The notes beneath the pieces are model-generated. The model made no database searches. It was not told the DNA's origin and saw nothing but the letters and a program-made list of their open reading frames with translations. Below are positions 13,992 to 23,521 of a stretch of DNA of 27,116 nt, one piece after another; position 1 is the stretch's first letter; every line of letters starts with the position of its first letter. Source of the DNA: Collinsella sp. (GTDB taxonomy: Bacteria > Actinomycetota > Coriobacteriia > Coriobacteriales > Coriobacteriaceae); contig JAGZWV010000037.1 in assembly GCA_018378775.1 (NCBI GenBank), positions 1 to 27,116 of the forward strand, given 5' to 3'. A program made the translations under genes and the position numbers.

Positions 13992-15197
13992 CTACTTGAC
14001 CTCGATGAGCTCGTACTCGCTCGTGCCCAGGCCAATCTTTTCGGCGTGCGCGATGCACGCGCGCCAGTCGGTGTCGGGATGCGTGATGCAGAAGGGGTCA
14101 CGCGCCTGCTCGCCCTCCAGGTGCTCGTGATTGTGCTCCATCTTAGCGGCGCTATCGGTGAGCTCGGTGTTGGGCAGCGGCTCGGATGCCATGACGGCGT
14201 CGGCGCAGGCCTGGTCGATGGCGACCGGGTCGAAGCTCGCAAACATGCCGATATCGTTGACGATAGGCGTGTCGTTTTCGGGATGGCAATCGCAGTTGGG
14301 GCTGATATCCATGGCAAGCGAGATATGGAAGCTCGGGCGGCCGTCGACGACGGCCTTGGTGTACTCGGCGATCTTACAGTTGAGCACGTCGGCCGCGGCC
14401 TCATAGCCGGGCTTGATGCAGTCCTGGTTGCATGCCGCAATGCAGCGTCCGCAGCCCACGCAGCGATCGTGGTCGATGGCAGCCACGTGCACCGTGCGGG
14501 TGTTGCCGTTGGCAAGCTCGCGCTCGCGGGTGTCGTCGAACGAGATAGCGTTGTGCGCGCAGATCTTTTCGCAGGCATGGCAGCCAACGCAGTGCTCGGT
14601 CGCGACGTTCGGCTTGCCGGCGGCGTGCTGTTCCATCTTGCCGGCACGGCTGCCGCCACCCATACCCAGGTTCTTCATGGCGCCGCCAAAACCGGCCTGC
14701 TCATGGCCCTTAAAGTGGGTGAGGCTGATCACGATATCGGCATCCATGAGTGCCTGGCCGATCTTGGCCTCGTGCACGTACTCGCCGCCCTCGACCGGGA
14801 CGAGCGCCTCGTCGGTGCCCTTAAGGCCGTCGGCGATGATGATCTGGCAGCCCGTGGCATACGGGGTAAAGCCGTTCTGGTAGGCGGTATCGATGTGCTC
14901 GAGCGCGTTTTTGCGGCTACCGACATAGAGCGTATTGCAGTCGGTGAGGAAGGGCTTGCCGCCCAGCTCCTTCACGACGTCCGCGACGGCGCGGGCGTAG
15001 TTGGGGCGCAAAAAGCTCAGGTTGCCCAGCTCGCCAAAGTGAATCTTGATGGCGACGAACTTGTTCTCAAAGTCAATCTGCTCGATACCGGCGTGACGGA
15101 TGAGGCGCTTGAGCTTGTCGAGCTGGCTCTCGCGAGCATGCGTGCGCAGGTTGGTGAAGTACACCTTAGCGGGTGCTGCGGGTGCAGTTGCGGTCAT
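13992..15197 (-). CDS. DUF362 domain protein with two 4Fe-4S clusters
   Basis: 401 aa. A DUF362 domain (about 10-190 and 265-345) is interrupted by a ferredoxin-type segment with two CxxCxxCxxxC motifs, C203-C206-C209-C213 and C246-C249-C252-C256, enough for two [4Fe-4S] clusters. Gly-rich GGAMKNLGMGGGSR precedes them. The family is cytoplasmic and common in anaerobes; its electron partner and substrate are not established. The ATG follows GAGGGG at 8 nt. It is monocistronic. Confidence 0.88.
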   Translation of the reverse strand: MTATAPAAPAKVYFTNLRTHARESQLDKLKRLIRHAGIEQIDFENKFVAIKIHFGELGNLSFLRPNYARAVADVVKELGGKPFLTDCNTLYVGSRKNALEHIDTAYQNGFTPYATGCQIIIADGLKGTDEALVPVEGGEYVHEAKIGQALMDADIVISLTHFKGHEQAGFGGAMKNLGMGGGSRAGKMEQHAAGKPNVATEHCVGCHACEKICAHNAISFDDTRERELANGNTRTVHVAAIDHDRCVGCGRCIAACNQDCIKPGYEAAADVLNCKIAEYTKAVVDGRPSFHISLAMDISPNCDCHPENDTPIVNDIGMFASFDPVAIDQACADAVMASEPLPNTELTDSAAKMEHNHEHLEGEQARDPFCITHPDTDWRACIAHAEKIGLGTSEYELIEVK

Positions 15198-15247
15198 AGA
15201 TCTATCCCCTCGGTCTATATGGCGTTACAGACATAGAGGATGGTACC

Positions 15248-15271
15248 AGTTAAAGCAGAGTTAAAGTCAAG
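15248..15271 (-). promoter_or_regulatory. Tandem TTAACT repeats near the DUF362 promoter
   Basis: On the minus strand, TTAACT-CTGCT-TTAACT forms two direct repeats with an 11-bp period, next to TTGACT that could be a -35. The layout resembles PhoP/PhoB-type response-regulator boxes (TTAACA-N5-TTAACA). It lies about 50-75 bp upstream of the DUF362 start. Inferred only. Confidence 0.35.
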
Positions 15272-15280
15272 TACGGAACC

Positions 15281-15457
15281 TAGTCATTGGGGACGTTCTT
15301 AAATGACCAGTCGCAAGGGACACTCTTTCGCCGCCCGGCAGTTGGGGACGTTCCTTTCCTGCCGGCAGTTAGGAACAGTCCCCAAAGGCCGGCATATTGG
15401 GACAGTCCTTGCCAGCCCGGCCGGCGAGCCGACGAATGGCAAGAACTGTCCCCGATG
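15281..15457. repeat. REP-like repeat cluster downstream of the FtsX-type permease
   Basis: Positions 15281-15356 match 18965-19040 at 72 of 76 bases in the same orientation. The unit begins TAGTCATTGGGGACGTTCTT and has GTCATT...AATGAC as an imperfect palindrome. Further on, TTGGGGACGTTCCT and AGGAACAGTCCCCAA form another inverted pair, and 15398-15413 pairs with 15438-15453 (14 of 16). The last hairpin ends just before the permease stop and could stabilise or end that transcript. There is no coding capacity in the 15198-15458 gap. Confidence 0.8.
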
Positions 15458-15458
15458 G

Positions 15459-18125
15459 TTACTCCTGGACTTTGAGGGCCTCGGCCAGACTGACGCGCTT
15501 GATGGAGCGCGTGTGCAGCAGCGCCACGACCAGGTAGGTCGCAAAGCCGATTCCTGCGCACGCCGCCATGGACCAAGCGGGCACGTAGATCTCGATATTG
15601 CCGTTATAGGCGAGCAGCATCGAGCGGAAGATGGCCGTGAGCGAGCCAATAATGACCGGCAGGCTCAGCACGAGTGACGCCGCAACGCACAACGTGATCG
15701 AGCGGATGTACAGATGCGAAATCTCGCTATCGCGATAGCCAAAGACTTTCATGTAGCTGATCGAACGGGCGCTGTGGTCGATCACAGCCTTGGTCAGCAG
15801 GTACATAAACAGCAAGAAGATGAACACCGCAAGCCCAACCATCATTCCGATCATTTTGCTCATCATGCCGATGAATTGGTCGCCCACGGCGCGCATGTCG
15901 TCGGGCGTGGTGTCGCCGGCAAAGTAGCGCGAATCAAGGTCGAGCTTCTCATCGCTCACATAGCCGTTGAAGTAGGCCGCATCGTTGCCAAAGAGCTCGT
16001 TAAAGTCATCGATACTCATATAGATATTCATGTCCGACTTGGAGCCCCAGGCACAGTCCTTGCCCGCATACTCAAGGGAATAATTCTCGCCCTCATACTT
16101 GTCGCCGAGCGTGACCTTCTGGCCCTCGCTCCAGCCAAACTTGTCGAGCAGGCCGCCGCCAAAGACGACGTGTCCGTCGCCGACGTTGAGGCCTTTCCAA
16201 TAGCACGAATCGGTTGAAATGCCGTAGACGGAAATCGTCTCCTCGCCATTCCCATCGCCTCGGTCGTATTGCAACTGGTAAACGGCATATTTCTCGGCCT
16301 GCGCGATTGCGCCCGCGCCGTTGTCAATCGTGTTGACCGGGTGAATGTCGTCGTTGTCGGTGTCGATCTTAGAGGCCTTGTCAATCAGGTCGATAGCCTC
16401 GTCGCGGTTGCAGCCGAGGATATCGGCAAGGTCATCGAGGCGCGCATAAAGCGCATCCTTCTTGTCCTGGACCTTGGTAAGCGCATCCTGCGCCGCAGTC
16501 AGGCTCTCGGCAGACGGAGATGCGGTCGCGGCATCGGCTGCCGTCTGCGCCGCATCGGCCGCGTCGTCAAGCTCGTCATCGGCATCTTGGGCGGCGGAAA
16601 GCAGCGCGCCGTCAACCGACTGCAAGCGCTCGAGTGCTGACCACTGCTCGCGCTCCTCGGCAGTGCCCTCGAGCTCCAGCGGCGCCTTGAGCGTGTACTG
16701 GTGCTCGGCGACCAGGCTTGTCTCGAGGTTGTCCGCGTAGTGCGTCATCGTGGGCAGAATCGCCAGGCCAAAGAGCAGCAGCAGCGAGGCAAACGCAATG
16801 CCCACAAAGAGCGTGGCAAAGTTGCCCAGGTTGCGCAGAAAGATACGCAGGCGGAAGCGGGAAACAAAACCCATGCGCTCCGGCAGTTGCATACCGCGCT
16901 TGGTGCCCGATTTGCCGCTCGCCTCGTGACGAAGGAACTGCAACGGCGTCTTGCCCATTTTGCGAAGCAGGCCCACCAGCGTGATGAGGATGAGCGCGGC
17001 GGCGGGAACCACGGCGCACTTCACAAAGATCTCCCAGCTCCAGTACACCTGGAAGGGCGGCAGGCTGTACGAACCGTAATAGAGGCTGCGCATGGGCTCG
17101 GTAAAGAACACAACGCCGAGCGCAGTGCCCAAAAGCGCCGCGACCACGCCCACGATGGCGGGAAGTGCCAGGTAGTGCAGCACGATCTCGCGACGGCGAT
17201 AACCGCTGGCGAGCAGCGTGCCGATGATGGCGCTCTCCTCCTCGATGGTGGCGTCGGTAAGGACCACAAAGACGAACGCCATGATCACGATGATGATGTC
17301 GAGCAGCGTCATCCACATCATGGAGTCGCCGTCTACGTCGTCGCGCGCGTAGCCAATGCCCTGGTTGGAATCGGCGTCGATGAGGTCATCCACGCGTGCA
17401 TCGGCATCGGTGAGCGCCTCCACCATATCCTGCTCCGCATCGACGCGATCCGCGGTGGAGAGATCACGATCGGTAAAGGTAAAGGAGTAGGTGTAGGCAG
17501 GCGCGCCGCCGGCGTCCTTAAGCGCGGCAAAGCCGGCGTCGGTGACCTCGGCCACACCGTACGTGATGGTGTTCACCGTAAAGTCCGAATTGTTGAGGAA
17601 CAGCGCCTGGCTATCGGGCTGGGTCATGATGCCGCAGATGGTGTAGCTGCGACCCTCGAGCTCGACTTTATCGCCCACGGCGAGGTCGTTGTTGATGGCA
17701 AAGACACGGTCGATGGCCACCTCGTCGTCCGCCTTAGGCCGCCTACCTTCGCAGTAGGACGCGATATCGACCTTGGTGCGGTGCGCATAGGTGCGCAGCG
17801 TGCGCTTGGTGCCGTCGTCGCCGGACGCCTTTTTGATGATAGCGTCGATGGAGAAATTCTTGTAGAGCGTGACGCCGCCGACGTTGTCGGCCGCGCCCTC
17901 GGCTGCCTTGAGCTGGTCTTTGGTGGCCTCGAAGGAGGTGGTCACGCGGCCGTCCTCAATCGTGTACGCATCGCGCATGTCATCGATAAGGCAGCCGATG
18001 GAATGCGCTGCGAGCAAAAAGCCCGAGGTGAGAGCGATACTTCCGCACATAAGCAAAAAGATGCCCAGGTACTTGCCGATATTGCGGCGCAGCTCGCGTG
18101 GGAGACGTTTTGCGAGAGGTGTCAT
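15459..18125 (-). CDS. FtsX/MacB-type ABC transporter permease
   Basis: 888 aa from the ATG at 18125, 8 bp after the ATPase stop; a TTG at 18140 would overlap the ATPase gene and is less likely. N-terminal TM (about 20-45), a large extracellular domain, then an FtsX membrane block (three TM helices, about 270-385), a further TM near 430-460, a second extracellular part with a helical, Ala/Asp-rich coiled-coil-like stretch (about 505-600), and a closing FtsX block with three TM helices (about 755-880). This two-FtsX-block plan is typical of single-subunit exporters of peptides, lipoproteins or antibiotics in Gram-positive bacteria. The cargo is unknown. Confidence 0.88.
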   Translation of the reverse strand: MTPLAKRLPRELRRNIGKYLGIFLLMCGSIALTSGFLLAAHSIGCLIDDMRDAYTIEDGRVTTSFEATKDQLKAAEGAADNVGGVTLYKNFSIDAIIKKASGDDGTKRTLRTYAHRTKVDIASYCEGRRPKADDEVAIDRVFAINNDLAVGDKVELEGRSYTICGIMTQPDSQALFLNNSDFTVNTITYGVAEVTDAGFAALKDAGGAPAYTYSFTFTDRDLSTADRVDAEQDMVEALTDADARVDDLIDADSNQGIGYARDDVDGDSMMWMTLLDIIIVIMAFVFVVLTDATIEEESAIIGTLLASGYRRREIVLHYLALPAIVGVVAALLGTALGVVFFTEPMRSLYYGSYSLPPFQVYWSWEIFVKCAVVPAAALILITLVGLLRKMGKTPLQFLRHEASGKSGTKRGMQLPERMGFVSRFRLRIFLRNLGNFATLFVGIAFASLLLLFGLAILPTMTHYADNLETSLVAEHQYTLKAPLELEGTAEEREQWSALERLQSVDGALLSAAQDADDELDDAADAAQTAADAATASPSAESLTAAQDALTKVQDKKDALYARLDDLADILGCNRDEAIDLIDKASKIDTDNDDIHPVNTIDNGAGAIAQAEKYAVYQLQYDRGDGNGEETISVYGISTDSCYWKGLNVGDGHVVFGGGLLDKFGWSEGQKVTLGDKYEGENYSLEYAGKDCAWGSKSDMNIYMSIDDFNELFGNDAAYFNGYVSDEKLDLDSRYFAGDTTPDDMRAVGDQFIGMMSKMIGMMVGLAVFIFLLFMYLLTKAVIDHSARSISYMKVFGYRDSEISHLYIRSITLCVAASLVLSLPVIIGSLTAIFRSMLLAYNGNIEIYVPAWSMAACAGIGFATYLVVALLHTRSIKRVSLAEALKVQE

Positions 18126-18133
18126 GGCGCCGC

Positions 18134-18859
<726 letters not shown>

Positions 18860-18941
18860 TGTTAGCCTCGTACTACTTTATGAACGTAATAGTAAACCTT
18901 GGCGAACTATTTTGGGGCGAGAGTGGGGATTTGTTTCAGAC

Positions 18942-19117
18942 TAGTCATTGGGGACGTTCTTGACTAGTCATTGGGGACGTTCTTAAATGACCAGTCACAA
19001 GGGACGCTCTTTCGCCACCCGGCAGTTGGGGACGCTCCTTATCTGCCCCCGATGGCTAGTCATTTAAGTCTGTCCCCAATGAATACTTTTGGTCGTTTAA
19101 GTCTGTCCCCAATGAGT
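18942..19117. repeat. REP-like repeat cluster between two ABC systems
   Basis: Two plus-orientation units start with TAGTCATTGGGGAC at 18942 and 18965; the second is the long copy (18965-19040) matching 15281-15356. After them come two minus-orientation units of TCATTGGGGACAGACTTAAA, at about 19057-19080 and 19092-19114. Head-to-head units of an imperfect palindrome resemble bacterial interspersed mosaic elements. The 18860-19123 gap otherwise holds only the upstream region of the ATPase gene. Confidence 0.8.
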
Positions 19118-19123
19118 AGGTGT

Positions 19124-20209
19124 CTAGGCGTGGGATTTGTTGTGGGCGAGGGCTAGGCCTACGGCGGCGATGGCCGCGGCAAAGAGCACTGTGACGCCCA
19201 GATCGCAAGCGATGTCGCCCAGCACGGTGGACGTCAGGTCCGCGGCGAGCGCCTTGCCAATCGCGTCGTTCACCCAATACGTCGGCACAAAATGCGCCGC
19301 GGTCTGCACGGCTGGGCCCATCAGCGACAGCGGCATCCAGGCGCCGCCCAAAAACGTCATGAGCATGCCGAGCAGGTTGCCCACACCGTTGAGCAGCTCC
19401 TCACGCGCACCCAGGCTCGAAAGGGCAAAGCCAACGGCCAGAGGCGTGCACGCCAGGGCAAACGTCGCCGCCAGCGCCAGGCACACACGACCCACGCCGA
19501 CCTCGGCAACCGCGCCGGCAAAGCCCACGACGCCCATCATGCTCGACACAAACCAGATCACCGATACGATGACCGACGAGATAATCGCGTACGCGCCAAA
19601 GTTGAAATACGACTTGAGCATGGCGGCGGCAGTCGAACCAACCTTGACCTGCTCAATCTGGACCTCGGCGCGCTTGGCGGCGGCATGCTCGGCGGCCTTG
19701 GCGACGCTACCATTAGAGGCGGCGGGCTCTAGGGCCGCTGCAGCGCCCGCGAGCGAAATCCAGCGCGAGGCCTCAGCAGACGAAAGCGCCGCCGCCATGG
19801 TGCCGGCACCGTAGGTCACATCGAGCTTGGGCAGGGCCTCCCCCGCGCGGGCGGCCGCGACCAGGTCGTTCTCAAACCCCTCCGGGATAAAGAACACGCA
19901 GTCGGCGCTACCCTTGGCGCTGTTGCTCTTGGAGAGCGCGTCCGCAAGATCGTAGGTATCGTCGCCGACGCCCGTGACCAACTCAAAGCGCGACCCCAGG
20001 TGCTTGGTGAGCGCATGCGAAAGGTCGCTGTCGTCGCGGTCGACCACGATCACGTTGGCATCGTAGGGCTCGTACTCGGTGAGCTGCGACGAGTTCCAGC
20101 TCACCGATGCCGCGATGAATACGCCCATGAGCGAGATGAACACCGTATAGATGAGCAGGTAGAACGGGTGCGCCAGCGCCATGCGAAGCGCAGTCTTAAA
20201 GGTGCTCAT
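19124..20209 (-). CDS. ABC-2 type transporter permease (second)
   Basis: 361 aa from the ATG at 20209 (GGAG 7 nt upstream); it overlaps the end of the first permease gene by 14 bp, so the two are coupled. One N-terminal TM (about 20-40), an extracellular loop of about 170 residues, then five TM helices (about 205-355), the YhgE/ABC2_membrane_3 plan. PTYWVNDAIGKAL near the last extracellular loop is typical. It should form a heterodimer with the other permease. Confidence 0.88.
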   Translation of the reverse strand: MSTFKTALRMALAHPFYLLIYTVFISLMGVFIAASVSWNSSQLTEYEPYDANVIVVDRDDSDLSHALTKHLGSRFELVTGVGDDTYDLADALSKSNSAKGSADCVFFIPEGFENDLVAAARAGEALPKLDVTYGAGTMAAALSSAEASRWISLAGAAAALEPAASNGSVAKAAEHAAAKRAEVQIEQVKVGSTAAAMLKSYFNFGAYAIISSVIVSVIWFVSSMMGVVGFAGAVAEVGVGRVCLALAATFALACTPLAVGFALSSLGAREELLNGVGNLLGMLMTFLGGAWMPLSLMGPAVQTAAHFVPTYWVNDAIGKALAADLTSTVLGDIACDLGVTVLFAAAIAAVGLALAHNKSHA

Positions 20210-21383
20210 AGCGGCTCCTTCCAAAGGTCAGCGTGGCGGCGGCAACGAACAGCAGCGCCATAAGGACCAGCGCGCCGGCGCGAACGACAAAGGGGCCCAG
20301 GTTCTCAAAGAAATACAGGCGGTTGAACATGTCGCAGATGAGCTTGACGGGGTTGAGCCAGCACTCGGCCGGGCAGGCGCGGGCGACGTCGTCGGCAAGC
20401 GCCATCGCCGGCTCGCCGTAGAGGCCGGCGAACAGGGCGCACGTGGTAGCAAAGCCCGTGAGGATGCCGGACTTGGACGCCTTGCCGCCCTTAACGGGAA
20501 GCGTGCCCACAAAAAGGCCCAAGCCCGTGGCGGCAAGCGCGGAAGCGGCGCCACCCACCAGACACAGCCCCTCGCGCCCGCCAAAGTCGACGCCCACGAC
20601 CAGGCGCACGTAGCCGATCGCGATCGTCATCGAGGCAAAGGAGACCAGCCACGAGCCGACAAAGATGCCGGTCAGCGATGCCGTCTTGGAAAGACCGCCC
20701 ACACAGCGACGTGCGCCAAGGCCCGACAGATTGGGCTGCAGGTCGACGACGCTCAAGGCGGCAAACTCCGCAGACATCATCGCGACCAGGCCAAAAAGCG
20801 CGTAATAGTAGATGACCGTGCCATCGGGCGTGGTGCGTGTCAGGCTTACGCGGCGGGTACCGCCCTCGAGCGATAGAGCGCGCGCAACCGCCTCCGGGTC
20901 GGCGAGCGCCGCCGGGTTGTCCTGGGCAATCTGGGACATGAGCTCGGCATTTTGTGTATACGAGCTTGCCACCGTCTCCAGAATACTGCGGTCGGTGAGC
21001 ACCGACGTCGCACGCGAGCTGCCATAGCTCGAAAGCAACGTGAGTTTGGGCGTGCCCGCATCGTCGACCGTATAGATGCCCGCGACCTCGCCGGCCTTAA
21101 GCGCACGGTTCGCATCGGCTGCGTCGTCGAGCTCGTGGATCTCGAGCAGCTGATCGCCGCCTTCCTTGGCAAGCGACGTCGCCACGCCCTTAAAGGTCGA
21201 AGCGTCCCAAGCCTCGTCCGCCACGACGGCCACCGGCACCGGGTCGACCGTGCCGTCGGAGCTGAGGTTCGCAAACATAAACATGAACATCGTGGAAAGT
21301 ACGATGGGAAAGAGAGCGCCCCAGACCCACGTGCTCGGCCGGCGCAGCAGCGTCTTGACCGTAGTGATGATGGTGTTGAACAT
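20196..21383 (-). CDS. ABC-2 type transporter permease (first)
   Basis: 395 aa; the ATG follows GGGGG at 5 nt and lies 9 bp past the ATPase stop. N-terminal TM (about 18-38), an extracellular domain (about 40-190), then six TM helices. Same plan as the next gene (MFNTIITTVKTLLRRPSTWVWG against MSTFKTALRMALAHPFYLL), so the pair probably arose by duplication and forms the exporter pore. Confidence 0.88.
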   Translation of the reverse strand: MFNTIITTVKTLLRRPSTWVWGALFPIVLSTMFMFMFANLSSDGTVDPVPVAVVADEAWDASTFKGVATSLAKEGGDQLLEIHELDDAADANRALKAGEVAGIYTVDDAGTPKLTLLSSYGSSRATSVLTDRSILETVASSYTQNAELMSQIAQDNPAALADPEAVARALSLEGGTRRVSLTRTTPDGTVIYYYALFGLVAMMSAEFAALSVVDLQPNLSGLGARRCVGGLSKTASLTGIFVGSWLVSFASMTIAIGYVRLVVGVDFGGREGLCLVGGAASALAATGLGLFVGTLPVKGGKASKSGILTGFATTCALFAGLYGEPAMALADDVARACPAECWLNPVKLICDMFNRLYFFENLGPFVVRAGALVLMALLFVAAATLTFGRSRYEHL

Positions 21384-21392
21384 GACTGCCCC

Positions 21393-22331
21393 CTAGTCGC
21401 GCAGCTCGCGGCCGGTGATCTCGAGAAACACGTCGTTGAGGGTCGGTGGCTCGCTCCACACGCGGCCGAGCGCCACATCGGCGGCGCGCAGCGTGTCGAG
21501 GATGTCGACCAAATTGTGCGGGCTCGCTTCGCAGGTGCAGACGATCTCGCCGCCGGACAGCTCAACCGAAAGCACGTGCTCGAGGGCGCGCAGCCGCTCG
21601 ACCGTGGCGGTCTCTACGGCGCCAACCTCGACAGTCACGCGCTCGCCCATCTGAATCATGCGCTTGAGCTCGTCGTTGGTGCCCTGCGCCAGCACGCGCC
21701 CGCCGTCCATGATCATGATGCGGCTGCAGATTTGCTCGACTTCCTCCATGTAATGGCTGGTATACACCACTGTGGCGCCCTCGTCGCGCAAGCGGCAGAT
21801 GCCCTCCAGGATGGCGTTGCGGCTCTGTGGGTCGACCGCCACCGTGGGCTCGTCAAAGAAGATGAGCTCGGGCTTGTGCGCGATGCCGCAGGCGATGTTG
21901 AGGCGACGCGCCAGGCCGCCCGAGAGCTTGCCGGGGCGGAACTTGGCAAAGTCGCCCAGCCCGACAAAGTCGATCGCCTCGTTCACCAGCGCGCGGCGGT
22001 GCTTGCGGTCGTTGACGTAGAGGCTGCAGAAATAGTCGATGTTCTCGCGCACCGTGAGCTCGTCAAACACCGCCACCTGCTGCGGCACCACGCCGATGCG
22101 GCGCTTGAGGTCGTAGCGGGCGGGCGTCATGGGTTCGCCGAACAGCTCGATGGTGCCTTTGTCGTAGGCGAGCAGCTGCAAAATGCAGTTGATGGACGTG
22201 GTCTTGCCCGAGCCGTTGGGGCCCAGCAGGCCAAAGATCTCGCCGGGGGCGATGCTCAGGTTAAAGTGGTCGAGCGCGATAAGATCGTCATAGCGCTTGA
22301 CGAGGTTTTCGACGTGAACGATGTCTGTCAT
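21393..22331 (-). CDS. ABC-2 type transporter ATP-binding protein
   Basis: 312 aa from the ATG at 22331 (AAGGG 7 nt upstream); the 22 extra residues from 22397 are not family-like. Walker A GPNGSGKT (about 37-44), signature LSGGLARRLNIACGIAH, Walker B LIFFDEPT and H-loop TSHY are present. A C-terminal extension of about 80 residues (210 onward) is typical of DrrA/CcmA-like drug exporters. First gene of a three-gene operon with the two permeases, divergent from a two-component system that probably controls it. Confidence 0.93.
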   Translation of the reverse strand: MTDIVHVENLVKRYDDLIALDHFNLSIAPGEIFGLLGPNGSGKTTSINCILQLLAYDKGTIELFGEPMTPARYDLKRRIGVVPQQVAVFDELTVRENIDYFCSLYVNDRKHRRALVNEAIDFVGLGDFAKFRPGKLSGGLARRLNIACGIAHKPELIFFDEPTVAVDPQSRNAILEGICRLRDEGATVVYTSHYMEEVEQICSRIMIMDGGRVLAQGTNDELKRMIQMGERVTVEVGAVETATVERLRALEHVLSVELSGGEIVCTCEASPHNLVDILDTLRAADVALGRVWSEPPTLNDVFLEITGRELRD

Positions 22332-22530
22332 GAGGCGGCCCTTCCGTTGATTGCGGCCCGGTACGATTGCATCATCGCAGGAGCCGCCGGCGCGCACCAG
22401 TGAGCTTTGTCACGAGTGCGGGGTCTTTGTCGTGCGGCCTGCCGACGCCCCCCGCTTTGCTGCGCGGGAGGAATGTCACGGTTGCGCAGGCGGCCCCTCC
22501 ACCATGCGCGGCTTCGCGTACAATACCCGT
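22332..22530. promoter_or_regulatory. Divergent control region between ABC-2 exporter and two-component genes
   Basis: A 199-bp gap. TGTCACGAGTGCG (22408-22420) and TGTCACGGTTGCG (22474-22486) match at 11 of 13 bases, 66 bp apart, close to six helical turns. The first lies next to a small palindrome GTGA-6 nt-TCAC (22400-22413). TACAAT (22519-22524) sits 6 bp before the kinase ATG, which would give a leaderless mRNA. The repeats are candidate binding sites for the response regulator. Confidence 0.4.
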
Positions 22531-23516
22531 ATGAACAGGCTTTTCGACAAATCGATCGTGCTGGCGTGCTGTATTGCGGCCGCCATGGGTCTTGCTGTGG
22601 ACCTCTCGCCCTCTATGAGATCGCGCGACGCGTGCGCCGTGAACGCATCTGGCCCGCGCTGGCGATTGGCGCCGTGTTTGTCTGCGCGCTTGCCGCGGAC
22701 CTTCGCGGCGGCGCGCTCACCACCCGAACGCTCCTGCTGACCGCTATCCTTTCGGTTGCCGCCACCTTGCTATCGCTACGTACCGCCCAGTTGGAGCGCG
22801 AACAGCAGCGCATGCGCCGTACCCGCGACGAGCTGCAAGAACGAGCCCTCGCGCTCGAAGCGCGCAACCGTGACCTTGCCGACCGCCAGGACTACGAAGT
22901 CGAGCTCGCGACGCTCGCCGAACGCGCCCGCATCGCGCGCGAGATCCACGATAACGTCGGGCACCAGCTCACGCGCGCCTCACTGCAGGCCGAAGCCCTA
23001 CGCGTGGTCCACGCCGACGAGCCCAGGGTTGCCGCCGATTTCGCCGACGTCAAACGCACGGTTGACGAGGCGCTCCAGCTTGTGCGCACCAGCGTCCACG
23101 CGCTCAACGACAACGCCGTCGACCTTTCCGTGCAGCTCGAACGCATTGTTGAAGGCGCGCGCTCGGACGGCGGCCCGCAGATTGAGCTTGAAGTTTTGGC
23201 CGAGCATGCACCCGCAAACGTCGCCAACTGTTTTGCGGCGGTCCTGCGCGAGGCGCTTTCCAACGCCATGCGCCACGCTTGCGCCCAGACCGTCACCGTA
23301 CGATGCATGGAGCATCCGTCGTTTTACCAGCTCATCGTTACCGATGATGGCGCGGACGCGACCCCGGCGAGCAGCAGCAACGTCGTAGAAGGCATGGGGC
23401 TCGCCTCCATGCGCGAGCGCGTCGAGGCGCTTGGCGGAACCTTCACCGCCGGCCTGCGCGCCGGCGCCCCCGGCTGGCGCGTGTTTGCCACCGTCCCCAA
23501 ACAGCAAGGAGATTAG
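22531..23516 (+). CDS. NarX/LiaS-type sensor histidine kinase, apparent N-terminal frameshift
   Basis: A plausible start is the ATG at 22531 (MNRLFDKSIVLACCIAAAMGLAVDL, a TM helix). That frame fails after about 22605, and the kinase continues in the frame one base back (ALYEIARRVRRERIWPALAIGAVFVCAL, more TM sequence). The junction lies in a CTCTCGCCCTCT stretch at 22602-22613; one lost base would explain it. The rest is intact: coiled coil (about 22780-22920), HisKA_3 box REIHDNVGHQLT with phospho-acceptor His at 22947-22949, N-box LREALSNAMRHA and G-box GMGLASMRERVEALGG. The in-frame extension back to 22407 reads as Arg/Cys-rich noise, so I do not accept it as the N-terminus. Confidence 0.75.
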
Positions 23517-23521
23517 GACCG

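Noticed and set aside
22407..22530. N-terminal extension of the histidine kinase from an ATG at 22407
   Set aside because: The encoded stretch is Arg/Cys-rich with no TM or domain character and no SD, and a better start with a TM helix exists at 22531 in another frame.
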